NCBI RefSeq assembly: GCF_958298935.1
Contig: NC_084942.1
Coordinates: forward strand, 18,979,501-19,043,500
DNA length: 64,000 nt
From: Phragmites australis
Lineage: Eukaryota; Streptophyta; Magnoliopsida; Poales; Poaceae
Direction: 5' to 3'
Shown: positions 12,341 through 23,439 of the stretch, piece after piece
Numbering within the stretch: the stretch's first letter is position 1
Layout of the letters: every line of letters starts with the position of its first letter
Program-made: the position numbers and the translations under genes
The notes under the pieces: model-generated
Seen by the model: the letters and a program-made list of their open reading frames with translations, nothing else
Told to the model about the DNA's origin: nothing
Database searches by the model: none

Positions 12341-13552
12341 ACTTTCAATCCTGCAATATCGTCAGGGCTGAGAATCTTCAAAGCACTTGCTATGGAAACT
12401 GAAGAACTACACATGAGAATTTTAAAAGTTTGTAGTATCTACCATGATATCTTTTCCTCTGGCGCGTGCCGACTGCTGCTTGGTTGTACTGTAAATATCT
12501 TGTATTACAGAGACCTTAGACCTAACTTGTTTGCTAATATATTGTTGCCTGATCATCAGGAAATTGTACTTCTGAAAGTACTTGTACCATGATCTTGTGT
12601 AGGTCTTTCCAGATGCCGGTCAACTTTATATCCAATCAATATTTTTCTGGTACTTACTGTCATTAGGCACTAAGCAAAATGGTTTTGTATCGGGTTTGTT
12701 GGACATAACTGAAACTTGTTTGAGTAGCTTCGTTCCAAAACGAAACCATTGATCATTTAAAGTGCTTGTTACTAGAGATATTTTGAAAGACGGAAAAAAT
12801 GAAGTCACTAATCACTGAAGTTTGTCCTTTCTTTCCCTCCTAATAAATCTTGAGTATTGAGTTGAAACACTGCATTGCGTTTCATCATACCAGGAAACAT
12901 GTAGCATTTTTTTCCTGGAATTTCTCAGACCATTTGAATATTATTTTCAGGTTGGATACACTGGATGCATTCTCTAACTATTAGAACTAGAAGTTGAAAA
13001 TTGTTGAAAAATTGAATCTGAGGATGAGAGAAAAATAAAATGCATCCGGATTGGACTGACAACTGGTCCATGGCGGACATCCTGAAATTTTATAGAGTTT
13101 TTGAAACTTCATCAGTGTCTGCACTCAATGTAAGGTCAATGATCTTAGTATGGGGTTATGATTTTGATGATTAGTATCAGCATAGTTAGTGAAACTAAGA
13201 TGATTTGCTAGTACGTAAGGTTTTAACCTCGTGAACGCTAGATGAGGGATGAATTCAAGGTGAGGAGCTGTATGAAGATACAAAGCCCTATTGCTTAGAG
13301 CAAATAATAATGGTGTTGAGAGCGTCACTTGTGTATGTATATTTATTTGTTTTCTTTGTCTGTACTATAAAAAAAGGTTTGCGTTTAGTAGCTTGATAGA
13401 ATATTTAGATTAGTTATCTAGTGATGATGTACACTAGGCATGTCAAGCCCTAATATATGACCAAATACTTAACCTTGACTATATATTGGAGACATGGTAT
13501 CTAACTAGCAAACTGCATGTACATAAATGTGCATGCTTTCTATGTTAATATT
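12341..13552. other. 3' flank of the complex I gene and intergenic DNA
   Basis: This stretch holds the 3' untranslated region of the upstream gene and then unremarkable AT-rich DNA. I see no gene or complete transposon. Short open frames on both strands have no domain. Confidence 0.4.
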
Positions 13553-15424
13553 TGTGAGGATCCGTTCAAATTGTATTTGAATTAATAAAATTGAGCGATC
13601 ATCCATTAAGATGCGAGGTAGCACATGCATATCTCTCGATGCGCCACGTGCTAACTCATATCTCAAAGCAACAATCGCAACCACAAAATGATTAAAAACG
13701 AAGGCAATTCCGACAGTCCCGATATGTGCATTTGGATAATTTTCAGAAAAACTATTATCTAGCGCATATCTCTACCAACATACACATCACAACATCATGA
13801 TTATACAAGATTTCAGGTGATTATAAGTTGATAAATTAAACAAATGACAAGATATTATCTAGTGTAATTATACATAAATGGTAACAGAATAATGGATACA
13901 AAAACAAAGACCGTTGGAGTCATTTGCCCAGAAGGAAACCGACCGGGGTTAGTGGAAGTATAGTAACTACTCATCACCACACCGCTCTCGGTGGGCACAA
14001 GTAGCTGACTTCTAAACTTTTTCTGCAAAACAATCAACAAAGCACAGTGAGTATGAAGGTACTTGCAAGTCTTACTCGTATGAGTATATATATTCCCGAC
14101 TCTAAGGATAATACCTTTGGATGATTTAGCAAGGAATATGTTATAAGGTTAAATTGAATTATGCGAAAGAAAATTTAACTTACAACTTAAACATGTGAAC
14201 ACCTAACACCACTTAACACTTAAGCTATCCTAGCATGACCCTAAGAACATAAACATACACAACCCGTGAATATGATTATCTCAACGTAGAACAAAACTGA
14301 GTGATCTCACCTTCTCCCATCTATAACCACCATACCTCAAATACCAAATGGAACTCTACAGTGATGTCTAATGAACATTAATCTTGTTCATAACGAGAGT
14401 GTGATAATTCAAATTGATTTTACACCATACTAGGAGTATATCTTTACCCACACAACATGAGACTACCATCCATACAACCCATTGGTTGCAAGCGATGATT
14501 CACGTGATAACCATTCATGAATCCACCTTGAACCTTTGTTCCCATGCTCAAGTCTACGGAGGCCACCTAGGTCTACTCCCGGAGCAACCTCAGGTGCCTC
14601 TTACAAGCCCTCTCACTCACGTCATGGGCGTATGAGTCAAATAAACGCAACGACTTATGATACTTGGCTCATCATTACCCTACTCGGAATGTGGTCGTAC
14701 GAAAAGTGTTTAAGTCAACAACACCAATGATCGATGCTTAAATGATGCAAGCGGTATATAGCATCTGGGTCCCTCTCCCGACCTACCCCTAACACCGCCT
14801 ACATCTCGTCTCATTCTCACAACTCATTTCCCCAACATTAATTTCATCATGAAAAGTAAGTGAGCCCTATTACCCCTATAGCTTGCGAACGATAGAACGT
14901 TCCACCACTTGACTTCTACCGGTGACCTATGTATTTCTAAGCATTTTGGATAAATTTTAAGTTAGATATTAACATTGTCATACCCTGATTATAAGGATTA
15001 AGATCATCAATAACAAGATAAGGGTAATGCAATAAGATATGTGCTACCCAATTTCGCGACACTAACTCACTAAAAATGCATATGTGATGCATAGCAATAG
15101 CTAACAAGTTGACCAATAATTCACCAAAATATAGGAGAAATATACGCCGATGCTTGCCTTGGTGCTCAACTTCACAAATAAGATCAACCACTATTTTCTT
15201 CTCAAGAAAATCCATCACTCTCTAGTCCGTCGATCACTAAAAGAGTGAAAATGCATCGCAATAAGCATAATGAAATGCTATAAAGTATGCTTTATGAAGC
15301 ATGATAATGAACCAGATGCAACACGACATGTCATGAAAATATTTGTAAAAGAACGTTGAAACGATTGGGCTAGAAGGATCTAAACATCACATGGGATAAA
15401 ACTAAGCTTTTTTGGTTCTGGGTG

Positions 15425-15660
15425 TCTGGTGGTTAGACCATGGGATGTGGCGTTCAGACCATGAGGGTTGAACAGAGAGGAATTCGGTACTGAGTAGCCA
15501 TGGCGGTTAGACCGGGCCCATGACGGTTAGACTGTGGGGTCTGGTGGTCAGATCGGCTATAGTGGCGGTCTGACTCTTGATCATGGAGGCTGAATTCAAT
15601 CTAACCAACCAAGTTTCAACCCGACGGTTAGACCGACCTAGATGGTAGTCAGACCTGGAC
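15425..15660. repeat. Cluster of GCGGTTAGACC-type motifs in the solo LTR
   Basis: About nine near-copies of (G)GCGGTTAGACC / GGTGGTCAGATC are scattered on both strands in about 240 bp. A further copy, GGCGGTCAGACCGCG, is at about 16954. They are separated by unrelated sequence, as in enhancer-like arrays rather than a simple tandem repeat. Confidence 0.6.
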
Positions 15661-16807
15661 CCTTGTGCCCCGGACTGCACTGCCCGCCCTATGACCCAAA
15701 ACTCAAATCGTGGGTACAAAAAACCAACAGATAGACTTCAGTGTCACAATCCCTGTATTCTAGGTTCTGACAGGTAGTGGGCTTGCCGATACTGCTACCC
15801 GGCTACACTGAAAGAGGGAAGCGAATAGCCTGAAGATTCTTTCCTTTGTTGTCTCACTATCAGAGCTTGCGAGAGAGACCCAAAATACTCTCTTCAGCCA
15901 GTCGGACTCGGAGCGAAGCATCTCCCAACAAGATTTGAAAAAATCATTATCCCCAACCTAGGGCTGGTCGAGTATGAAGAAAAGAGCTATATGGGATTCG
16001 AGGGCTTTTTTTGAGGAAGTAAGCTTAAGCTAGACTCATTATCTGTTATATACGACAGGCTAATTAAGTCCTTAAATTTAAGAAAGGAGTCTTTCCTTAC
16101 TTCCTTACACAAAACTGTTATGTTGTTATGCTGCCATCGGACCAGATTTGTCATTTTTTTTTGTTGATCACCATAGTGGTAGATTAAGCTTTTGAACAAG
16201 GATGAACCCGACACTAGGCCTGGCCAACAACACCTTAGAGAGGTCACAGACGAAGGCTCCGGCGATGCCTTCGGCCAAGAGTGGTACCAAAACACTCTAC
16301 AAGTCTAGGGGAGTTCATTTTAGATGGTTTGGGTGACATGCACGGGGCCAAAAGCTTGGGTCCCATGGATTGACGTACATGGCTTGGTGGAGCTCGGTCA
16401 CATGGCTATGGGGAGTGGAGGAACTTGGGAGAAAAGAGGGGAAAGGGGTTGGGGAACTTCACCTTGGTGTGAGGAAGCTTTCTTGATGGCTGACCGGTTC
16501 CGGGGAAGCTTCGATGTGGAGATCGACTCCAGGGTGCTCAAACCAGTCTAGGGAAGCTTCTCTAGTGAGAAAGACAACAAGGGGGAGCTTGGGGAAGTCT
16601 TCGTCAAGCTTGGGGAAGCTGTCTTTGTCGATCTCTGGCCATCATGGTAGTCGAGGTGGAGCTCTCCTCTCTCTCTCTGCTGGTTTTGCTTGGTCCGACA
16701 AAGGGAAGTCTTGGGGATGAGCTTGGGGACGACGTGGGTGACCTTCTCCTTCAAGCTTTGACTTTCATTGAGCTTGAGGAGGAGGAATGGTGAGGGAGCC
16801 CTCCTTG

Positions 16808-16814
<7 letters not shown>

Positions 16815-16882
<68 letters not shown>
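16815..16882. repeat. (TC)34 microsatellite
   Basis: An uninterrupted TC dinucleotide run of 68 bp lies inside the solo LTR at 13553-17210. Confidence 0.95.
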
Positions 16883-16884
<2 letters not shown>

Positions 16885-17210
16885 GTTGGGGAAGTGAATT
16901 ATTTAGGGAGTGAGAGGTGGTCAATTGGTCTTAAATAGCCGCTTTGAGTCTTGGCGGTCAGACCGCGGGCTGGACCCACGTGCAGTGAGGTCTTTCTCCT
17001 TTTCCTTTTTTCTACCAATTCTTTTCCCTTCCTTTCTAAATGGTTTTGGGCTATTTAACTATCTTCAAACAATTCTCACTCATAAGTATATGGTGGAAAT
17101 GCAAGGCGTTTAATGACATACCATTTTCAAAAAGTTTTGAAACCTAAAACAAAAGTCAAAAACAATAAAACATGATGTCATGTCTAGGTTGGGATTTTCG
17201 GGGTGTGACA

Positions 17211-17720
17211 GTACTAAACTTATTCTCTGTCTTTCCATCTTCCAAATTACATGTTCCTGTTATTTGCCTTTAATAACAAATTCAAATAATCTTTCTATGG
17301 TTGATAATCAACTTTCAAGAGTACACCAGCTATCCTGAGGAAAGATTATAAGACTGCACCTACATTGTTCGTTTTCTATCCAACATAATAAAATATAATC
17401 CATGCAACATGTCAATTTTTAGCTCACAATATTTATGGATGTCATGCTGGTATTCTTCTAAGTTCCCTTTGGTATTCAGTTTTAGATGTTTATAGAACAT
17501 AAAGCAGTCTAAGGTATTCCACTTTCAGATATTGAACAAGAAGTTTTACCTCCCACTCTATCTGTATCAGGTCTCTATATGTAATCACTATCATAATTAT
17601 TTATTCAAAAATTGGTGCTTCCTACTGATGGGGTATCAAAATGACAATTTTGCTCACATGATTGGTAGATTCAAATATCTTCATTTTTCATTTTAAGCAA
17701 AATTTTGGCGTTAGACTTAG
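17211..17720. other. Short spacer without recognised gene
   Basis: AT-rich DNA between the solo LTR and the Sirevirus-like LTR. Nothing in it could be identified. Confidence 0.35.
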
Positions 17721-19349
17721 TGCAAGCATCTAGCCCCCTAACTCAAGTTTTTGGTGATTAATGATAACATGATCATCGTGACTAACATGCGTTCTGTAAG
17801 AACTATTGAAAGTTAGGTCACAATGATAATTCTTCGGTATTCTCGGTGCTTATTTGTTTACATGTTGATGGTCCAAAAGATATGCGCAAAGATTAAGGAC
17901 CAATTAGTTTTAAGTGTCTTTTAGAGTTGAGAGACACTTATAGTATATGTCTTTATTTTTCTTTGATCGTACTATTAACAGGGTTGAAGATAGTAGCTTG
18001 ACCTAGTTGGAGCTAGAAAATTACTTGCGATGCACTGATGCACACTAGTCAAGTATAGCACCAGGTAGCTTAGAGGAAGCCCAAGAAAATAAGGATCAAA
18101 GACAGCAAAATTTGAAGTCAAATGGTGGAGTTCAGTTTTTTTTTGTATACCGGATGATCCAGTGTTCACATTGAAATATGAATAGTGATTCACCAGAAGG
18201 TTTGTACAAAAAGCAATTTGCAGTGGAAAATTGAAGTTCATCAGATGATCCAATGACAAACACTGGATGATTCATCGGAAGAATCATACAGAGAGCATTT
18301 CTGAGTGGGAGTTTGAAGCTATACTCATCGAAAGTTTCGTTGAGTGCATCGGAGGATTGCACAATGGATATTCCTGTGATCATTGGAAGGATCACCAAAG
18401 TAATTATACAGAGAGGGTGTTGGGGATGGTTGAAGATGCTATGCACACCAGATGTTCCAGTGTTCATGTTCAAACCTCACCTTACCATCTCGTGAGTATG
18501 GCCATACATTAACGGCTATATGCCAAGCACTGTTAAGTTACATTCATTGGATGTTCCAGTGATGAAAATGGAGGCATAACCGGATCATCCGGTGAGCGCA
18601 ATTTTTCTTAGTGGAGGAGTAATGGCTAGTTTGTGGTGGTTGGCTATAAATACACCTCCCTCTGCGCCATGAAGGCTCTCCTGGCTGGTGGTTGAGCTCA
18701 ATTATATACTTGGAGAGTAAAGAAGAAGAAGAAGCACTTGAGTAATTTCCAAGATCCTTAATTGCAAGATTAAGGACATCATTAGTGCTATGAAAGTAGT
18801 GTGCATCCAATCACCTCTTTGGCTTTGATTAGGTCAAGTGAGATTCTTAGCTTGTTACTCTTGGTGATTGTTGTCACCTAGATAGCTTGGTGGCGTTTAG
18901 TATTGAGGAGATTCATGGTGAAGTGATTGTTGAAGCCCTCAGATGATCATGTACCATTTTGGAGTCAACTGATTCGAGTGGAGGAAGACTACCATTAGAG
19001 AGTGATTGGTCCCTTGTGTGGGAACAAGAGGGAGCTATACTCTTGCGCGGGTGACTTAGTGGAGCGCCAACTCCTCGATACATTAGGAAAAAAAATCAAG
19101 TCTCCCTATCCCTTTTCTTTACTTTGAGCAATTTAATTCTAGCATTTAAATTCCATATTTATATTTTTGCAATTTCCTTTACTATGGTTGCTTTGCTAGA
19201 ATAGGGATAGTGCTTGATCTAGCTTGCATGTTTTTCACCTAAAAACTAGTGCACATTTAGGTTAAGATTGTAACTTTCCTTGCAATAGTTTTTAGAGGTA
19301 GAAAAGTTTTAGAACCCAATACCCCCGTCTTGGGAATCTTGATCCTTCA
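17721..19349 (+). mobile_element. 5' LTR of a Sirevirus-like Copia element
   Basis: The right boundary at 19349 (GATCCTTCA) is set by the primer-binding site that follows and by the mirror copy at 21133. The left boundary is uncertain; TGCAAGCATCTAG at 17721 is my best guess. A TATAAATACACC box is at about 18646. Upstream of it, between 18150 and 18600, are repeated imperfect palindromes such as ACCGGATCATCCGGTG and CCAGATGTTCCAGTG. Repeated CACCGGA-type palindromes are a described feature of Sirevirus Copia elements in grasses. The lineage call is an inference. Confidence 0.6.
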
Positions 19350-19350
19350 G

Positions 19351-19364
19351 TTGGTAGAAGAGCC
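19351..19364 (+). other. Decayed primer-binding site
   Basis: TTGGTAGAAGAGCC directly follows the LTR. It is close to the usual TGGTATCAGAGC complement of initiator-methionine tRNA used by plant Copia elements, with changes in the middle. It fixes the LTR end and the + orientation of the element. Confidence 0.6.
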
Positions 19365-19401
19365 TCGTGCTCACATATTAGGCTTCACTGTCTAGAGCAA
19401 G

Positions 19402-21132
19402 ATGCCTCACAAGGTTAGCAATCTTCCATACTTTGATGGAAATGACTTCACTTACTGGAAGGTTATGATGGCTAGATACCTAGAGGCCATTGATCCCGAA
19501 GTATGGAATGCCGCTGTTCATGGCTATCTCGCACCGCTCGATCAAGAGCAAATAAAGTTCAATGCAAAGGCTAGAAGCATCATAGTTGAGGGCATTAGCA
19601 AGGAAGTATTTAGTAGAGTACGTAGTCTTGTGCTCACAAGATACCCCTGAAAAAATTAATGAGGGATCTAGGAATGTTCATGAGGAAAGACTATATTTGA
19701 TTCATGCTAAACTTAGAGATTTTAAGATGCTTTCTCATGAAAATGCTTATGATATGTATTCTCGCTTAAATGTATTAGTTGAAGAATTGAATGGTCTTGG
19801 ACTCGCACAAATGGGTGAAGGTGATGTGGTGCGGAAGATCATACAAATGCTCACAAGACCAAAGTACGACACACTCATCTCCATTCTTCATCAACTTTAT
19901 CTTAGAAATTTTCTCATTACACAAGCATTACGGAAGATCAGCGCAAATGAGCTCTACTTGATTAGTGGGTTTTAAGAATCTTCTTCCTCCAAGAAGAACA
20001 TCGTCTTCATGGCAAGCAATGATAACAAGAAGAAGAGCAAGATCAAAGTTGAAACAAGTGAGAGTGATGATGATGATGAAGATAAAGTTTCTGACACTGA
20101 GTTTGCACTCCTCATGAGAAGAACTACAAGAATATTCAAGAAATTGAACTAGAAGGGCTATGAATTCAATCCCAAGAACAAGAAATTCTTCTTAAGGAAA
20201 AAAATCACCAAGATGTATTGCTACAACTATGGAGAGCTTGGGCACTTGGCTCATCAATGCAAGAAAGCCTTCAAGAAGAAGGGCAAGGGCAAGTATCATT
20301 ATGATAGTGATGATGAAGGTAAACCCAAGAATCATGACAAGATGAATAAGAAGCCCTTCCACAAGAAAAAGCTATTCAAGAGCAAGAAGAACAGAGATCA
20401 CAAGGCTTATAATGTTGGTGAATGACTCACTGCTGAGAGCTCAAATGACTCATCAAGTGATGAAGATGAAGAAATTGCCAGACTCACCATCAAGGAGTCT
20501 CTACCACCACTATCTCTATCTCCTACGTGCCTTATGGCAAGAGGTAATAACAAGACGAGCTCCGATGATGATAGTGATGATGATCAACCCTCTTATGATA
20601 GGCTTGTCAAGATCATCAAGAAGTATACATTCGTCATCAATAAAAAGAATGGGAAGCTTGATGCATTTGAGAAGTCATAATCCAAGCTTAATTCTAGCCT
20701 TGATGCAACTGTGGTACATGAGATGAAGAAAAAACATAAGAATGTCATTCTTGAATAATCTAAATTTAAGAATGCCAATTTAATTTCCAGTTTCTTGAGT
20801 TTTGCTTGAAGCAAGGCTTCAAGGATACAACATCTAGTAACCTTCCCATAGTTGAGAAGATAATTAGAAAACTATTTGGTGAATATTGCTCTCAAATGGG
20901 TGACTCAATCCTTGAGAATTCAAGGATAAAAAATAATAATGAGTTAAATGTTGATGAAAGTAGCCTATGGATAGACCAAAGGCAACATCAAAGTGCGCAA
21001 CAAATGAAAAGAGTGAGTGAGCTAGACAAGTATTTGGAAGAAGAAATTGTCCCTATAAGAGTTGGTTTCGACGTCCTGTAGTATTGGAAGATGTACTCAA
21101 CTAAGGATCCTATACTTGCACGTATGACACGT
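19402..21132 (+). pseudogene. Broken Copia gag
   Basis: The gag reading frame starts at 19402 with MPHKVSNLPYFDGNDF and continues to about 19640. It then shifts into the frame that runs to 19975 (YDMYSRLNVLVEELNGLGL), followed by a stop and further pieces to 21081. The order matches the UBN2-type gag of plant Copia elements. Next come an acidic/basic linker and a zinc knuckle near 20216, CYNYGELGHLAHQC. There the second cysteine of the CX2CX4HX4C pattern is tyrosine. Several in-frame stops follow. No protease, integrase or reverse transcriptase is attached; the internal region stops abruptly at the inverted LTR at 21133. Confidence 0.85.
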
Positions 21133-23437
21133 TGTAGGATCAAAATGCCTAGGAGGGGGGAGGGTGAATTGGGTTCTAACACTTTTTCTATCTAGAAACT
21201 ATTGTGAGGAAATTAAACAACCTTAGCCTAAATGTGCACTAGTTTCTAGGTGAACTATCCTATAAACAAAGAAACCCAACCAAGTTCATTCCATATTCTA
21301 GCATAGCAAACCTACTAAAGGAAATGACAAGAATTTAAATGCTAGAAGTAAATTGTTCAAAAGTAAAGAGAGTGATAAGGAGACTCAATTTCTTCCCAAG
21401 GGATCAAGGAGTTGGTGCTCCCCTAGTCCTTGTTGGAGCACCAACTCTCTATTGATATTCCTTCTCCACTATGGACTAATGGACTCCAAACCAGCATATC
21501 TTCATCTTGGAGCTTCAACAATCATTTTGCCATAAAGCTCATCAAGATCAAACGCCATCAAGTCATCTAGGTCACACCAATCACTAAGAGTGACAAACTA
21601 AGAACCCCACTTGACCTAATCTAAGTCAAAGAGATGAGTGGATGCACACTACTAGCTACTCTCCTAACACTAATAATGTCCTTAATCTTACAATTATAGA
21701 GATTAGAAATCACTCAAGTGCTTCTTCTCCCTCTTGACACTCCAAGGATGTAAATGAGCTCAACCATCAGCCAAGAGAGTCTTCATGGCGCAGAGAGGGG
21801 GTGTATTTATATCCAACCACCACAAACTAGCTATTACCCCTCATGCCAGAAAATTTACCTTCATCGAATGATCCTGATGTGAATTTTGGTTCCGATCTTC
21901 CGACATGTGAGGATAACTATCGATTTGTTGGTATATGATGATGATGATCTGGCTTCCGATCAACGTGAGCAAATCCCTGCAATCGCTATACCACACAACC
22001 TGTTGCTATCAATCAAGGCACAACTCGACTGACCTATTCACGGAGAATAATTCTTGCATTGCAATCAAAAGAACAAAGCAAGAACGAGTAAAAGCCAATC
22101 TAAATCGGAGGTAAATAATGCGCTCACAATTTATAGGATGTTCTGGAGTTGAATTGGTTGACCTAGTCATATGGAGCGATGAGAAACACAAGAACATGGG
22201 CCTTGAATCACAATAGTAGGTCTAGCCAATACTAGTATTACGATGAACTTGTTCCACATGGAAAACAACTAAACAAAACCCAATTAATTTAGAGGCGACA
22301 GCTAACTAATATAGGGGGAGGTGGTGTCCATGAGGAGAGGGAAACTAGGGTAGACACACCAAGAGATGGAACAGTGCATGCCTCCCTATGGTGGACGTGG
22401 CCCTTGAACCCACCACACAATTACATGGCCATGAGGCCCTTTGATTGGTGGCACAACACCAATCTCCTAGAGATAGGATTCAGTGGCTCCTTCAAACATG
22501 GCAACCAGGATATAGATAGAAGCATCATGATCTTTTAGGAATTTAATGTCCTTCAATTGACACATATGCTCCTAATCTTAACTGACTAGAATTAGATGTG
22601 AAGGGTTGGGCAGCATCAGCATGTTCTCACGGAAAAGAACATGAACTTGGTGAAGAAAAAGGCCATGGACGACAACAACAGTAGCTTGGTGAAGAAAAAG
22701 ACTCGGCAAATAATTTGTTGTTGTAGTTGTAACAGTTGTGACCACCTTGATTCATCAAAGCACCAATTTCTCCATCTTGCATATCTAAAAAATAATTCCA
22801 ACCAAATAAACTCACCAGAGACTTATTTGCATCCATGATTGACATGATCACATCAGATCCGGTGAAGTCCAAAGTCTTCTCACCGGAACATCCGGTGTGT
22901 ACAAGAGGTGAACCTTCAAAAACTAGCCATTACTATATAGCAACACTCACCGAATGATCTGATGATGTTTGAATATCAACACTGAAACATCATGTGCATG
23001 TATCACCTTGAACCATTTCCAACAATGTCTCTGTTGAAGTACCCTGGTTTATTTCTCCATTGATCACTAGATAATCCGTTGATAACTCTTTGATGCATAC
23101 ACCAGGTCATCTAGTGTGTAGAACTTCTGCAGATCACCAAAAATTGCTCTTTGTACAAATCCTCTGATGCAAGCTTCCCATGATCATCAGATCATCCGAT
23201 GGTAATGGCTCTAGAACTTCTTCTGAAATTTACTCTCTGTATAATTGTCTCGGTGTAATCATCTGATGTTAGCATCTGATAATTTGATGAATATTGAAAA
23301 ATTGAACTTCTTTAGTTTAATATAAACTTTGATTCATCTTTGATCTTTGCTTTCTTGGGCTTTATTCGTGCTACCTAGTGCTAGAGTCAACTAGTGTGCA
23401 TCACAACTATCTTAGTAGCTCAAACTAGATCAAGCTA
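21133..23437 (-). mobile_element. Second LTR of the same Copia family, inverted, with an insertion
   Basis: Read on the minus strand this stretch matches the LTR at 17721-19349 in order. TGTAGGATCAAAATGCCTAG at 21133 mirrors the end of the + LTR. CACAAACTAGCTATTACCCC at about 21821 mirrors the TATA region. ACCGGAACATCCGGTG at about 22882 is one of the family palindromes. Homology fades at about 23437. Sequence between about 21890 and 22850 has no counterpart in the + copy, so it is a separate insertion. The two LTRs face opposite ways around a single gag. Confidence 0.7.
21890..22850. mobile_element. Unclassified insertion within the inverted LTR
   Basis: This block of about 950 bp interrupts the homology between the two opposed LTRs. 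It shows no coding domain. A local duplication of GGTGAAGAAAAAG occurs near 22650 and 22691. I could not find inverted ends or a duplication, so its class is unknown. Confidence 0.45.
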
Positions 23438-23439
23438 CT

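Larger units (their letters stand above)
13553..17210 (-). mobile_element. Solo Gypsy-type LTR (about 3.66 kb)
   Basis: Read on the minus strand it begins TGTCACACCCCGAAAATCCC (at 17210) and ends ACGGATCCTCACA (at 13553). It is a diverged relative of the 3-kb LTR at 59351-62339. Shared landmarks include the terminal TGTG(A/G)GG(A/G)...CCGT(T/C)CAAAT, the words GTATGAAGGTACT and CCCGACTC(T/C)AAGGAT, and ACTCCCGGAGCAA, all in the same order. No gag, pol or primer-binding site adjoins it, so it is a solo LTR. The flanks ATATT and GTACT are not an exact duplication. It contains a motif cluster at 15425-15660 and a long TC microsatellite. Confidence 0.75.

Noticed and set aside
16324..16754. Frames in the LTR near the TC microsatellite
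   Set aside because: They lie wholly inside the solo LTR and overlap on both strands.
13553..17210. Complete retrotransposon
   Set aside because: No gag, pol, primer-binding site or second LTR was found. Homology to the LTR at 59351-62339 covers the whole stretch, so it is a solo LTR.
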